Source: Glaciecola sp. HTCC2999 (GTDB lineage Bacteria > Pseudomonadota > Gammaproteobacteria > Enterobacterales > Alteromonadaceae). From it: DNA of 64,000 nucleotides. Location: positions 35,459 through 99,458 of the forward strand of contig NZ_DS989810.1 in assembly GCF_000155775.1 (NCBI RefSeq). Reading direction: 5' to 3'. A model generated the notes under the pieces. It did no database searches. It was not told the DNA's origin and saw only the letters and a program-made list of their open reading frames with translations. The position numbers and the translations under genes were made by a program. Of the stretch, positions 27,103 through 36,512 are shown piece by piece (the stretch's first letter is position 1; each line of letters opens with the position of its first letter).

Positions 27103-28681
27103 GTTTTGATTTCGAACACACTTTAGCCCATTGTAATGACTCTTCAGCAAAACCTAGTCCAGCTTCAGTAAAGAAATTAAATACCCGATCAACCCCTTTG
27201 TTAATTAAAGGCTCCACTTCATCTTCATAGCGAGCAATTGCGGCAATACGACCAGTGTAATTAGCTTGTTTGAGTTGTTGAGTAATGTTGGTTGCGTCTT
27301 GAATGGAAGGGAGTGCAATGAGCACTAATTCTATATTGGTAATATCTAAGTTTTCCCACAAATCAATATCTTCACCGTCTCCGATGACAGCATTTTTACC
27401 TAAACTAGCCAATTGTTTAATTTTTTCACTATCTGAATCAATACCACAAACACCTTCGCCTAATTGTGTATGGATAGCGTTAAAAGCCCCTTTTCCGACG
27501 CGTCCCATACCAATGACAAGTACTTTTGCTGGGCCAAGAGATGGGTAGATATCTTGTTTAAGCGGTATTGCTTTTTCATAGCATTTTATACGATCTTTAT
27601 TATGACTATAAAATTGGTGTGATTTTTTATACAAAATACTGGTAAAAATAAATGAAAAGGCAGTCGCTATCGCTAAAATAACTAGCCACTGTGCATCTAA
27701 GATACCACCTGTTACCGCTACCGCTCCAACAATCAACCCAAATTCACTGTAATTAGACATCATTAGCGACGTTAAATATGCGGTCCTCGCTCGTAACCTT
27801 AAACTAATAAATAATCCGAAAAATAACAGGAGTTTGATTGGTAAAAGTAAGCATAATACTAACGCAAAGCTAACTAACTCTAGTGAAGGTAATGCGGTTA
27901 ATCCAATGGTTAAAAAGAATCCAATTAAGAATAAATCTTTAAAGGCCATTAATGATTTGGACAATTCAGAGGCTTTGGCCTGGCTTGCTAATAAAACACC
28001 CGCGATTAATGCGCCTAAATCACCTTTAACACCGAAGTAATCAAATAAGTGATAAGCGCCTAATGCAAAAATGAATCCGGTTAATGGGAGCATTTCACCG
28101 TGTCCAGCTCTTGCAACAACGCGGTGTAGTAAAGGACGAAGTGGTATTAATAGTAATAATAACGCCGCCCAAGCTGAAGGTAATTTCCCAGTTGCGAAGA
28201 CTAAAAAGAGTACCGCAAAGATATCTTGGATAACGAGTATACCTATCGCTAGCTTACCGTGACGAGTTTTAGTTTCTCCCGCTTCGTCTAAGATTTTAAC
28301 AACACATACCGTGGATGAAAAACTAAATGCAAAACCAATCATCAATGCTGTATGCCATGTAAGGTCGAAGATTGTCGTTGTAAATATAAGACCTAACACA
28401 AATACACACACACTACACAAAGCAATCCACAATGTAGTGTGCGCCACAGCACCAACCAGGATCTCTCGTTTCAGTAAATCTTTAATATTCAGCTTTAGCC
28501 CTATGGTAAAGAGCATAATAGTAATACCGAGATCAGCAATTGCCTGTAGCGTATCGTTATTTGAATAGCCTACTGCATTAAGTACAAAACCAGCTAATAA
28601 AAATCCAATCAGAGGAGGGAGTCGACAAAACTTAGCAATTAAGCCAAACCCAAACGCAACTAACAAAAACATGATATCCAT
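27098..28681 (-). CDS. CPA2-family cation/proton antiporter with TrkA-N domain (YbaL/KefB-like)
   Basis: 527 residues. About twelve membrane helices in residues 1-370, including the CPA2 blocks FTIGLKLNIKDLLKRE and FGVKGDLGALIAGVLLASQA. The C-terminal part (390-525) is an NAD-binding Rossmann fold with VLVIGMGRVGKGAF and GDGEDIDLW. Exports K+ or Na+ in exchange for protons, gated by NAD(H). 17 nt after the hydrolase gene, so probably in the same transcript as the monooxygenase operon. Confidence 0.92.
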   Translation of the reverse strand: MDIMFLLVAFGFGLIAKFCRLPPLIGFLLAGFVLNAVGYSNNDTLQAIADLGITIMLFTIGLKLNIKDLLKREILVGAVAHTTLWIALCSVCVFVLGLIFTTTIFDLTWHTALMIGFAFSFSSTVCVVKILDEAGETKTRHGKLAIGILVIQDIFAVLFLVFATGKLPSAWAALLLLLIPLRPLLHRVVARAGHGEMLPLTGFIFALGAYHLFDYFGVKGDLGALIAGVLLASQAKASELSKSLMAFKDLFLIGFFLTIGLTALPSLELVSFALVLCLLLPIKLLLFFGLFISLRLRARTAYLTSLMMSNYSEFGLIVGAVAVTGGILDAQWLVILAIATAFSFIFTSILYKKSHQFYSHNKDRIKCYEKAIPLKQDIYPSLGPAKVLVIGMGRVGKGAFNAIHTQLGEGVCGIDSDSEKIKQLASLGKNAVIGDGEDIDLWENLDITNIELVLIALPSIQDATNITQQLKQANYTGRIAAIARYEDEVEPLINKGVDRVFNFFTEAGLGFAEESLQWAKVCSKSKQ

Positions 28682-28698
28682 ATCGTGGTTATTACCTC

Positions 28699-29652
28699 TT
28701 AATGTTGACCGATAAATCGAATTATTTCATCTGCTGTTTGCTTAGGCGCTTCGAGCATTGGCATATGTCCTAAATCATCCCAAATAATACTGACAGCTTT
28801 CGTATTATCTTGCCATACCTTTGCACATGAGATGTGAATAATGTCATCTAAACCACCCCATAACATCAATATCGGGCACTCAATATTGGTCAATTTATTG
28901 TCCAGAACGTGTTCCATATTAAAGAAGTCTCGATAAATATGTACCAGTTCAGATTTTCTTTTTACATATTCATTGGCTTTGAATAATTTGACCGATTTAG
29001 GAAAGTAGGGTGGCTTTGCCATCGTTAGTTTGAAAAATTCATCAAATTGATCTGGGGAGTCCATAAAAAATGGATTACGACCATTCATTGCTAATGTTTG
29101 TAATGTACTGGGTTGGGGGGGAGTTACACCGGCTGGGTCAACACAAATAATGGATGCCGTATTTTCTGGAAAATCTAGTGCAAATTGCGCAGCCAGAAAG
29201 CCACCCATTGAATTGCCCGCTAAATGAACCTGCTGTAACTCTAAAGCAGTGATAAATTGATGTAGTCGTTGTGATTGGGCGGGGATCGAGTAATCAGCAT
29301 CAGCTTGATAGGTTGTTTGTCCATGTCCGGGTAAATCTAATAAAACGACATGGTAGTGTTTACCCAGGATATTCCCACAACGAAGCCAAACGTTATGATC
29401 AGCACTAAAGCCATGCAGTAATATCAGGGTAGGCTTTGTTACCTTATCTTTACCTCGACCATTTTTTTTATAGCGTGAATTGGTTAAATAAAAATAATTA
29501 AACTGTCCGATTCGACGTTGCTGGGGCGTAAACCCATACAAACTTGATTCAATGGTGCTCGATAACCGCAATACATATCCACCAAATTCCGCGGGATAAT
29601 AAAACGCACCGAATAAGATCATCGCCAGAATAATAATGATAAAAATTTCCAT
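28699..29652 (-). CDS. Membrane-anchored alpha/beta hydrolase (lipase/esterase)
   Basis: 317 residues from ATG 29652 (AGGAG 5 nt upstream). An N-terminal helix (IFIIIILAMILFGAFYYPA) anchors it. The oxyanion motif LLHGFSADHNVWLR, nucleophile LAGNSMGGFLA, an Asp in WGGLDDIIHIS and the His in LGHMPMLEAP make up a complete triad. Encoded 8 nt after the dehydrogenase of a Baeyer-Villiger monooxygenase operon, so hydrolysis of the ester made there is a reasonable role (inference). Confidence 0.88.
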   Translation of the reverse strand: MEIFIIIILAMILFGAFYYPAEFGGYVLRLSSTIESSLYGFTPQQRRIGQFNYFYLTNSRYKKNGRGKDKVTKPTLILLHGFSADHNVWLRCGNILGKHYHVVLLDLPGHGQTTYQADADYSIPAQSQRLHQFITALELQQVHLAGNSMGGFLAAQFALDFPENTASIICVDPAGVTPPQPSTLQTLAMNGRNPFFMDSPDQFDEFFKLTMAKPPYFPKSVKLFKANEYVKRKSELVHIYRDFFNMEHVLDNKLTNIECPILMLWGGLDDIIHISCAKVWQDNTKAVSIIWDDLGHMPMLEAPKQTADEIIRFIGQH

Positions 29653-29660
29653 GGTCACTC

Positions 29661-30503
29661 CTATTTAAACCCTTGATGTTCTCGGGAATATTCGTTTTTG
29701 TCTACGAGAGCTAATCCTTTCGCTATTATTTTTTTTAGTTGTTTTAAAGGTAATAGTTTCGATAACCAATATGTTTTTTTGGCATGGTTGCCATAAATAA
29801 TACGCGGATTATTTATAATCACATTATCTAACACGACTTGGCACATTTCGTCGCTTGGTGTGGTTAAAAATTTATGTTTAAACTTGGCGGTTCTCTCAGA
29901 ACGTGCGATATCTGTATCCACCCCTCCAGGATGAACTAAATGCACCTGAACTTGAGGATAAACATGCGCCAGCTCCACCATTAATGCTTCGGTATAACCT
30001 CGAACTGCAAATTTGCTCGCACAATAGTCAGATGCATTGGGCGTTCCGATAAAGCCAAAAATACTGGATATATTGACAATACTGGCCCAATCTTGCTTCA
30101 CCAATAAAGGTATAAAACTACGACAACCATAAACCACGCCATAAAAATTGATATCCATGGTTTGCTTAATTTGCGCTTCTGAACTCGCCCAAACCGGTTT
30201 TGCAGCCCCCTCAATACCGGCATTATTGATGAGCATGTGGCAGCCACCAAAACGAGACAATGCCAACTCCTTAAATGCTTGCCAATGTTCGGTACTGCTT
30301 ACATCCATTTTCATCGTAACAATATTTTCAGGGCTGGTTAAAACAGAGGCGAGGGCAACTGTTTCATTCAGACCTTCTTCATCAACATCGCTCAATAACA
30401 GTTTCGCTCCTTGCTGGGCTAATAATGTCGCATAACTGCGCCCCATGCCCGATGCTGCACCAGTAATTGCGATAATTTTATCTTGGTAGAATGACGCTGT
30501 CAT
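29661..30503 (-). CDS. Short-chain dehydrogenase/reductase
   Basis: 280 residues from ATG 30503 (AAGGG upstream; the in-frame extension to 30539 is unlikely). NAD(P) motif TGAASGMGRSYA, an NNAG motif in LINNAGIEGA, catalytic Ser in VNISSIFGFIG and YCASK (Y-x3-K). The C-terminal part (KTYWLSKLLPLKQLKKII) is amphipathic. Could oxidise an alcohol to the ketone used by the upstream monooxygenase or work on the hydrolysis product. Confidence 0.9.
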   Translation of the reverse strand: MTASFYQDKIIAITGAASGMGRSYATLLAQQGAKLLLSDVDEEGLNETVALASVLTSPENIVTMKMDVSSTEHWQAFKELALSRFGGCHMLINNAGIEGAAKPVWASSEAQIKQTMDINFYGVVYGCRSFIPLLVKQDWASIVNISSIFGFIGTPNASDYCASKFAVRGYTEALMVELAHVYPQVQVHLVHPGGVDTDIARSERTAKFKHKFLTTPSDEMCQVVLDNVIINNPRIIYGNHAKKTYWLSKLLPLKQLKKIIAKGLALVDKNEYSREHQGFK

Positions 30504-30519
30504 AGTTGTACCCTTATTA

Positions 30520-31986
30520 TTATTGTATGTTGTGGTCACTTAACTTAAAGCGTTTACACATTCGTTTAAACACAAATGAAAAGCCTGGGAACATAGCAAT
30601 GACCTTTCCCGACGCACTCTTATACCAGCTGTTACAGCCACCAGTATGCCAAACAGTGCGCTCCATTTCTTTGTGGACCATGTCTGTATACCTAGTTTCA
30701 GCTGTTTTTGTTGGTTGTATGCTAGATTGATTATGCTCAATGACATAGTTGATAGCTTGCATGATGTAATGCATTTGTGCTTCTATCACAAATATAGCAC
30801 TGGTGTGCCCAATACCAGTATTAGGTCCTGTCACAATAAAGTAATTTGGAAAATCAGGGACACAAGTTCCCAGATATGCACGGGGATAATCAGACCAAAC
30901 ATGACGTAATTGCTGCCCATTTTGTCCCGTTACTGGATAAGATATTAACCCATCTGTTGCATCATAACCCGTGGAATAAATGATGACATCGAGAGCTAAT
31001 GATGTGCCATCAGCTGTCTCAATACCAGTAGGCGTGATCTGTTTAATACCATTATCTTGAGTAAATAAACTGACATGGTTACGGCTCATAGCGGGATAAT
31101 AGGTATTGGATAAAATAATACGTTTACAACCAATGGTAAAATCAGGTGTGAGTTGTTGACGTAATTCAGGGTCAGTAATCTGTTTGTTAAGCTGCCTACG
31201 GGCTGGAGCACCTGCAAATAAATTCAGTACCCGTTTGGAATATTTAAACCCAATGACGCGCGTTTCTAATCCCCAATATATAGCATGACGTAACAAACCA
31301 TAAACCCATTTAATCCCTAATAACTGCTGAGCCCATTTGGGAAATTTAATATCGGGACGCGGGATTATCCAATGAGCTGAACGTTGAAAGACGGCTAATG
31401 AGGCGACATCATCGACAATTGCAGGAATAACTTGTGCCGCGGATGCACCACTACCAATGATGGCAACTTTCTTATCTTTTAATGAAATATTATCCGGCCA
31501 GTTATTAGTATGAAAACTGGTGCCGGTGAAATTATCTTTACCAGGAAAGTTAGGGATCACCGGCATAGATAGAGGACCTGTGGCATTAATAATGAATCGA
31601 GCTGTGATAGATGGACACCCCTTAATGGTTATATGCCATCGTTGACTTTGCTCGTGCCATTGTGCATCAACCACCTCTTGATTTAATTTCACATGAGGAT
31701 GCAAATTAAACGTATTAAACACAGCTTGAGTATACTCTGCTAGCTCAGGCTGAGTCACAAACATCTGTGTCCATTGATATGGCATGCTAGAGAGTGAATA
31801 TAAAGGAGATTGGACATCTACTGCAGCACCAGGATAACGGTTTTGTAACCAAGTCCCACCTGCAAAGTCTCTTCTCTCCAAGATAACGAAATCTTGAATA
31901 CCTTGTTTTTTTAGGTTTATTGCTGCAGCTTGTCCACCAAAACCACTGCCGATGACAACCACTTGGTAATCCAGAAAGTCAGTCAC
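30520..31986 (-). CDS. Flavin-containing Baeyer-Villiger-type monooxygenase
   Basis: 488 residues, GTG start with AAGGA 6 nt upstream. FAD motif VIGSGFGGQAAAINL, then the Baeyer-Villiger fingerprint F-x-G-x3-H-x3-W-P (FTGTSFHTNNWPD, about residues 152-164) and an NADPH motif AIIGSGASAAQ. It would insert oxygen next to a ketone to give an ester or lactone, using NADPH. First gene of a run with a dehydrogenase, a hydrolase and an antiporter; it follows pedC by 146 bp on the same strand with no clear terminator between. Confidence 0.9.
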   Translation of the reverse strand: MTDFLDYQVVVIGSGFGGQAAAINLKKQGIQDFVILERRDFAGGTWLQNRYPGAAVDVQSPLYSLSSMPYQWTQMFVTQPELAEYTQAVFNTFNLHPHVKLNQEVVDAQWHEQSQRWHITIKGCPSITARFIINATGPLSMPVIPNFPGKDNFTGTSFHTNNWPDNISLKDKKVAIIGSGASAAQVIPAIVDDVASLAVFQRSAHWIIPRPDIKFPKWAQQLLGIKWVYGLLRHAIYWGLETRVIGFKYSKRVLNLFAGAPARRQLNKQITDPELRQQLTPDFTIGCKRIILSNTYYPAMSRNHVSLFTQDNGIKQITPTGIETADGTSLALDVIIYSTGYDATDGLISYPVTGQNGQQLRHVWSDYPRAYLGTCVPDFPNYFIVTGPNTGIGHTSAIFVIEAQMHYIMQAINYVIEHNQSSIQPTKTAETRYTDMVHKEMERTVWHTGGCNSWYKSASGKVIAMFPGFSFVFKRMCKRFKLSDHNIQ

Positions 31987-32132
31987 AACGAGTCCTTAAT
32001 CTTTATTATTATAAACGAACTGTTTTAAACAACTTTTTAACATTTATTGTGTGAATAGAAAAGAGATGAAAATAAATAACCTGTAAAATGTCATCAATAA
32101 TGTTTGCAGCAGTGAATTATTTATAACGATAT

Positions 32133-32903
32133 TCATTTTTTTGGTGTAAATGTTACGACAGCGATTATCCCAGTTATCAATACACAGCCAATTACCACGA
32201 GACTGGCATTAAGATTGAACTGTCCATAAAGTGAGAACCTGATCATTTCGACACAGTATGAAAAAGGGTTATATTGGCATATCCAATACAATAACAGACT
32301 AGATTCTTGAATTTTCCAAAGTGGATATAAAGCACTAGACATAAAAAACATTGGGAAAATAACAAAATTCATTACACCAGCAAAGTTTTCTAGTTGCTTA
32401 ATAAAATTGGACAAAATTAGACCTAAAGCGCCTAAGAAAAATGCACTCAAAAACACACTTGGGATAGCATATAGAAAACCCCACCATGGAATTTCGACGT
32501 CGACTATATTGGCGAGAATTAAAAAAATAACCACTTGAAGTAATGATAAGCATGCTGCCGCTACGAGTTTACTAAATAAGAGAAAACTTTTAGGTATCGG
32601 GCTCATCAGTAGTATTTTCATACTGCCCATTTCTCGGTCATATACCATGGATAGGGACGTTTGCATCGAATTAAACAACACTATCATCGCACACAAACCA
32701 GGCACTATATATTCTTGGTACAAGATATAACTTTCATAAGGGGGCATAATAGATACCCCTAGTGCACTTCTAAACCCTGCTGCAAATACCACTAACCATA
32801 ATAAAGGTCTAACTAGTGCACTTAATAAGCGTGAACGTTGGTGAAAAAAACGTAAAATTTCACGACTAAGAATAGCCCAAAAACAAGTCCAATATGCAGT
32901 CAT
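32133..32903 (-). CDS. pedC: ABC permease of the PQQ-alcohol-dehydrogenase system (PedC-like)
   Basis: 256 residues, six membrane segments, ABC-2 type (LRFFHQRSRLLSALVRPLLW at the N-terminus and YDREMGSMKILLMSPIP, both typical). Overlaps the ATPase gene by one base. In Pseudomonas putida the pedA1A2BC system is needed for growth on alcohols at low lanthanide concentration; the same gene order is found here. Confidence 0.88.
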   Translation of the reverse strand: MTAYWTCFWAILSREILRFFHQRSRLLSALVRPLLWLVVFAAGFRSALGVSIMPPYESYILYQEYIVPGLCAMIVLFNSMQTSLSMVYDREMGSMKILLMSPIPKSFLLFSKLVAAACLSLLQVVIFLILANIVDVEIPWWGFLYAIPSVFLSAFFLGALGLILSNFIKQLENFAGVMNFVIFPMFFMSSALYPLWKIQESSLLLYWICQYNPFSYCVEMIRFSLYGQFNLNASLVVIGCVLITGIIAVVTFTPKK

Positions 32904-33631
32904 TATATAAGTCCTTCAGGATGTGTTAGATAACGATATAAATCAAACACGTTCTCTTGTTTATAATGATTAAGAAGCTGCCCACATTGGCCGCGTGTCA
33001 CGATTTCCCCTTGATTCATAATGAATAAAGCGTCGTCTTCTTGTACTTCATCCATCAAGTGCGTTGTCCATAAAATGGTTAATGATGACGTTTTTGCTAA
33101 TGCTCTTATATGTTCAATAATTAGTTTTCGGCTATCAACATCGAGCCCAACAGTCGCCTCGTCTAACAGTAAATATTGCGGCTGATGGATCATGCATCGT
33201 GCAATTTCAACACGGCGTCGATGGCCCTCATTGAGTGCTCTGATTTTATCATCTAACCTATCTAATAACGCTAAACTCTCTAATACCGGTGAAAGATTAT
33301 CGAGAACACGTTTGGCTGTTAGTCCATGCAATGCCCCAAAATAAGTCAGGTTTTGTTTAACGCTGAGATCCAAATCTAACGTTGTTTGTTGAAAGACAAC
33401 ACCAATTTGAGCCATGATCGCGCGCTGATGTTGATTAATATCATGAGTGCCATAAGTCAAGGTACCACTTTGTAGCGGACGCTGAGCAGTTAATAAGCTT
33501 AATAATGTACTTTTACCCGCACCATTTGGTCCTAGTAATACATTAAAACCAGGTGATAAACTAAGTGATACATTGTTAAGTGCTAGTTTTCCGCGGAATT
33601 TAAAACTGACATCACTAATTTTAATAGACAT
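32903..33631 (-). CDS. pedB: ABC ATPase of the PQQ-alcohol-dehydrogenase system (PedB-like)
   Basis: 242 residues. Walker A LGPNGAGKST, Walker B YLLLDEAT and the H-loop in LWTTHLMDEV. The signature motif is LNEGHRRRVEIA in place of LSGGQ, a feature of this subfamily. It drives the PedC permease. Ten nt after the beta-propeller gene. Confidence 0.9.
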   Translation of the reverse strand: MSIKISDVSFKFRGKLALNNVSLSLSPGFNVLLGPNGAGKSTLLSLLTAQRPLQSGTLTYGTHDINQHQRAIMAQIGVVFQQTTLDLDLSVKQNLTYFGALHGLTAKRVLDNLSPVLESLALLDRLDDKIRALNEGHRRRVEIARCMIHQPQYLLLDEATVGLDVDSRKLIIEHIRALAKTSSLTILWTTHLMDEVQEDDALFIMNQGEIVTRGQCGQLLNHYKQENVFDLYRYLTHPEGLI

Positions 33632-33640
33632 ATTGTTCGC

Positions 33641-34651
33641 TTAATCTGTTTGTTTCACAGCGATACCCCACGGATAACGACCGACTTTGACTGATTTGAT
33701 CGTTTTAAGTTGATTGGTATCAATTACACTGATATCACCACTGATACCATTAGTGGTTAACAGCATTGACTCATCTTCATTAAAGGCTAGTTGCCAGACA
33801 CGACGACCGACTAAAAGATACTTTTCAATTTCCATTGTGTCAGTATTAACCACCGCAACATGATTACTCGGTCCAAGAGCAATGAATGCCAATGGTTTTG
33901 ATTTCATCAACACAATTCCCACCGGTTGGACTCTGTCGCTGTGGATCCCACGTATTTTAAAGGTTATTTCATGTTTAACACTTTGATCTTCCACATTAAA
34001 TACCGTGAGTTGCCCACCAATTTCAGACGTGACCCAGAGTTCTTTATTATCTCGGGTAAACATCGCTGCACGAGGGCGAGCTCCCACCAGACTATTAGCA
34101 TAGTTTTGATTGGTCTTAGTATCAATCCAATGCACCATATTCGTCGTCTCTGAGGTGACGATCATTTTGGTACCGTCTGGAGACACGGCTAAGCCTTCAG
34201 GTTCAACACCAACATCGATTTGAGTGATAACTTGTTGACTAGGAATGTCGATAACGGTGAGCAAAGCATCATCTTCATTCGCGGTATATATAGTTGTACC
34301 ATTAGGGTGTAATGCAATAGTTTCGGGATCTTCACCAGAAGGTAACTCACCTATAATTTGATCGCTTGTCATATCTAGAATTTGGATCCTATCAATATCA
34401 CTGGCACAAATATAAGCAAGGCTCTGGTCATGGTTAAATATAAAGCCACGAGGTCGATCACCGACAGGGATTTCCTTAATCACACTAAAATCATCTAAAT
34501 CAACTACTGATATAGAGTTATCTTTTTCATTGGTAACGTACGCAAGTTCTTTTGCTAACACATTACCTGCTAATAGACTCAACAAGCTGAATAGTAAAAA
34601 TGGTTTGACTAGTTTCGTCAAATAGGACAGGGAGCAAGAGTGCTGAGACAT
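33641..34651 (-). CDS. pedA2: YVTN-type beta-propeller of the PQQ system (PedA2-like)
   Basis: 336 residues: signal peptide (LFSLLSLLAGNVLAKE), then seven-bladed repeats of about 42 residues with ISVVDLDDFSVIKEIPVGDR and ALHPNGTTIYTANEDD. Matches the PQQ-dependent-catabolism beta-propeller family. Periplasmic; the partner role with the PedA1 binding protein is unknown, though the repeats are complete and intact. Confidence 0.88.
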   Translation of the reverse strand: MSQHSCSLSYLTKLVKPFLLFSLLSLLAGNVLAKELAYVTNEKDNSISVVDLDDFSVIKEIPVGDRPRGFIFNHDQSLAYICASDIDRIQILDMTSDQIIGELPSGEDPETIALHPNGTTIYTANEDDALLTVIDIPSQQVITQIDVGVEPEGLAVSPDGTKMIVTSETTNMVHWIDTKTNQNYANSLVGARPRAAMFTRDNKELWVTSEIGGQLTVFNVEDQSVKHEITFKIRGIHSDRVQPVGIVLMKSKPLAFIALGPSNHVAVVNTDTMEIEKYLLVGRRVWQLAFNEDESMLLTTNGISGDISVIDTNQLKTIKSVKVGRYPWGIAVKQTD

Positions 34652-34697
34652 AACGAATCCTTACAATAAATCTAACAAAAAATATTCAAAAGTGGCG

Positions 34698-35897
34698 TTA
34701 TTGGCACACTTCACGACGGTCAAAACCGAGAGTATCGAGTTCAGACACTGGGTGCATAAAACCTGTTTGTGGCGCTCGTGCCACTAATCCTAATGGGTGT
34801 GTCAACTCAATTGGCATACGCAACTGACCATTAAAATCACGGAAAGTGAGTTTTCTTCCTTTATAGGCAGCCAATTGAAATTGTTCACTGCGCATGAATG
34901 TGGCGAGTGCTTCGATATTTACACCTTTAATTTGCTGAACGGCATACGCAATAGCACGGACAGCTACATAAGCATCAAAATCAGCATGCTCCATATACCG
35001 CTGATGTAATGTTTTGAAGCGGTTTTGTAATTGCTTAGCACCCCATTGTTCAATACTTGGATGCCATGTATCAGCGACAAGACCAGCTGTTCCTATTACT
35101 GGGCGAGGATAATACGTGTTATACGGTACATACTGACCAAACTGTTGATACATGTCCGCAACGACAACTACATCATAGGGACGTGCTGTTTGTGTAAATA
35201 AGGGAATATCTTGACTGACGGTGCGACGTAAATCAGTATCAAAAGTCCATTTTTTTTCGGCACTGATATTAATCTTATAGCGTTTCGCTGTGCGCTTAAA
35301 CGAGTTTATCCAAGCTAAATCACCTGGCGTGTCCCCATTGATTAATAAAATATTATTTAGTCGTTTACTTAATAACCATTGACCTAATGCATCCGTAATT
35401 TGCGCATGGCTCGGTGTAGTATGAAATAGATTCGCAGAACAAATACGTTGTCGCAAAGTATTATCTCGGTTAGCAATATTAATTATCAACGCAGGTTGTT
35501 CTAACGAATTGTTATGAGCGATTAATGCTTGTAATGTTTCACTATCTAAATCAACTAATAATAACTGATTCTCGATTTTATATTCAGACCACCTTATTGG
35601 TGAACTGCTATGGGCAGCTGGAATGGTTTGAGTTAAAAATGAAAATTGTTGACCTAAAAATTTACCTGTCGTGTTGCTATCTTCAATGCCTAACTCGATG
35701 CCGGCAACGCCAGAGTCTGCCGGTGCAACTAATAACGGATTAGTATAATAATCATGTTCATGCACTTGGTTTATATATGTGATATTCACCTTTAAAGGTT
35801 CGATTTTAGCGAAGACTGGAAACACTACAGAGATGAATAAGGTAATAGCTAAAATAGGACAAAGATAAGGCTTACATAAAAGATAAGTCACGTTCAT
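34698..35897 (-). CDS. pedA1: Periplasmic binding protein of the PQQ-alcohol-dehydrogenase ABC system (PedA1-like)
   Basis: 399 residues: signal peptide (about 1-30, ending VFPVFAK), then a type I periplasmic-binding fold with VAPADSGVAGIELGIEDSN and ILLINGDTPGDLAWINSF. The family is the branched-chain-amino-acid-like binding protein found only with PQQ alcohol dehydrogenases. First gene of pedA1A2BC and divergent from pedF with 182 bp between. The ligand is unsettled in the literature; lanthanide handling is supported by genetics in P. putida. Confidence 0.88.
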   Translation of the reverse strand: MNVTYLLCKPYLCPILAITLFISVVFPVFAKIEPLKVNITYINQVHEHDYYTNPLLVAPADSGVAGIELGIEDSNTTGKFLGQQFSFLTQTIPAAHSSSPIRWSEYKIENQLLLVDLDSETLQALIAHNNSLEQPALIINIANRDNTLRQRICSANLFHTTPSHAQITDALGQWLLSKRLNNILLINGDTPGDLAWINSFKRTAKRYKINISAEKKWTFDTDLRRTVSQDIPLFTQTARPYDVVVVADMYQQFGQYVPYNTYYPRPVIGTAGLVADTWHPSIEQWGAKQLQNRFKTLHQRYMEHADFDAYVAVRAIAYAVQQIKGVNIEALATFMRSEQFQLAAYKGRKLTFRDFNGQLRMPIELTHPLGLVARAPQTGFMHPVSELDTLGFDRREVCQ

Positions 35898-36079
35898 AAA
35901 GAAGATTTCTTAATAATAAAACAGCGTTATTTTTAACAAAAAATCAAACATTTAGCATCACAATTTTCATAATTCATACTAAAGGAGGGGAACATGTGCC
36001 GCTAAAGTCGAATTATTTGTTAATAGAAGGTTATGTATATTAAGGCTATAAATTTTTAAATCACTATTAGGATATCAAC

Positions 36080-36508
36080 ATGAAATTAGCGACTAAATTA
36101 GGCGCATTAACATTAGCATTTACTGCTAATGTATTTGCACATGGGCCAGTTACACCACAAGCTATTGATTCGTCTACATTACCGCAATTAGGTGAAGAGT
36201 GGTCGGATACGAATCCTTACCGTGATGTAGAAGGTGACATGAAAAAAGAAATCTTACGTGTCGGGGCTTCTGCCTATAATCAAAATTGCGCTCGTTGTCA
36301 TGGGCTAGAAGCTATCAGTGGTGGTATTGCACCGGATTTACGTTATTTAGCCGCAGATTATGATGGTGATGAATGGTATATTTACCGTGTGCAAAACGGT
36401 GCAGTGCGCAATGGGGCTGTATATATGCCTAAAATGACTGAGCATTTATCACAAGAGGCATTGTGGGCAGTGCGTTCTTTTGTAGAATCTGTCGCGCCAG
36501 AGCAATAG
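36080..36508 (+). CDS. pedF: Cytochrome c550, PedF-like
   Basis: 142 residues: signal peptide (LTLAFTANVFAHG), one haem site NCARCHGLEA and a Met ligand in VYMPKMTEH. Short periplasmic cytochromes of this kind accept electrons from PQQ alcohol dehydrogenases. Divergent from pedA1, upstream of the quinoprotein. The 'DEWYIYRVQNGAVRNGAVYM' block is characteristic of the PedF group. Confidence 0.9.
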   Translation: MKLATKLGALTLAFTANVFAHGPVTPQAIDSSTLPQLGEEWSDTNPYRDVEGDMKKEILRVGASAYNQNCARCHGLEAISGGIAPDLRYLAADYDGDEWYIYRVQNGAVRNGAVYMPKMTEHLSQEALWAVRSFVESVAPEQ

Positions 36509-36512
36509 TCGC

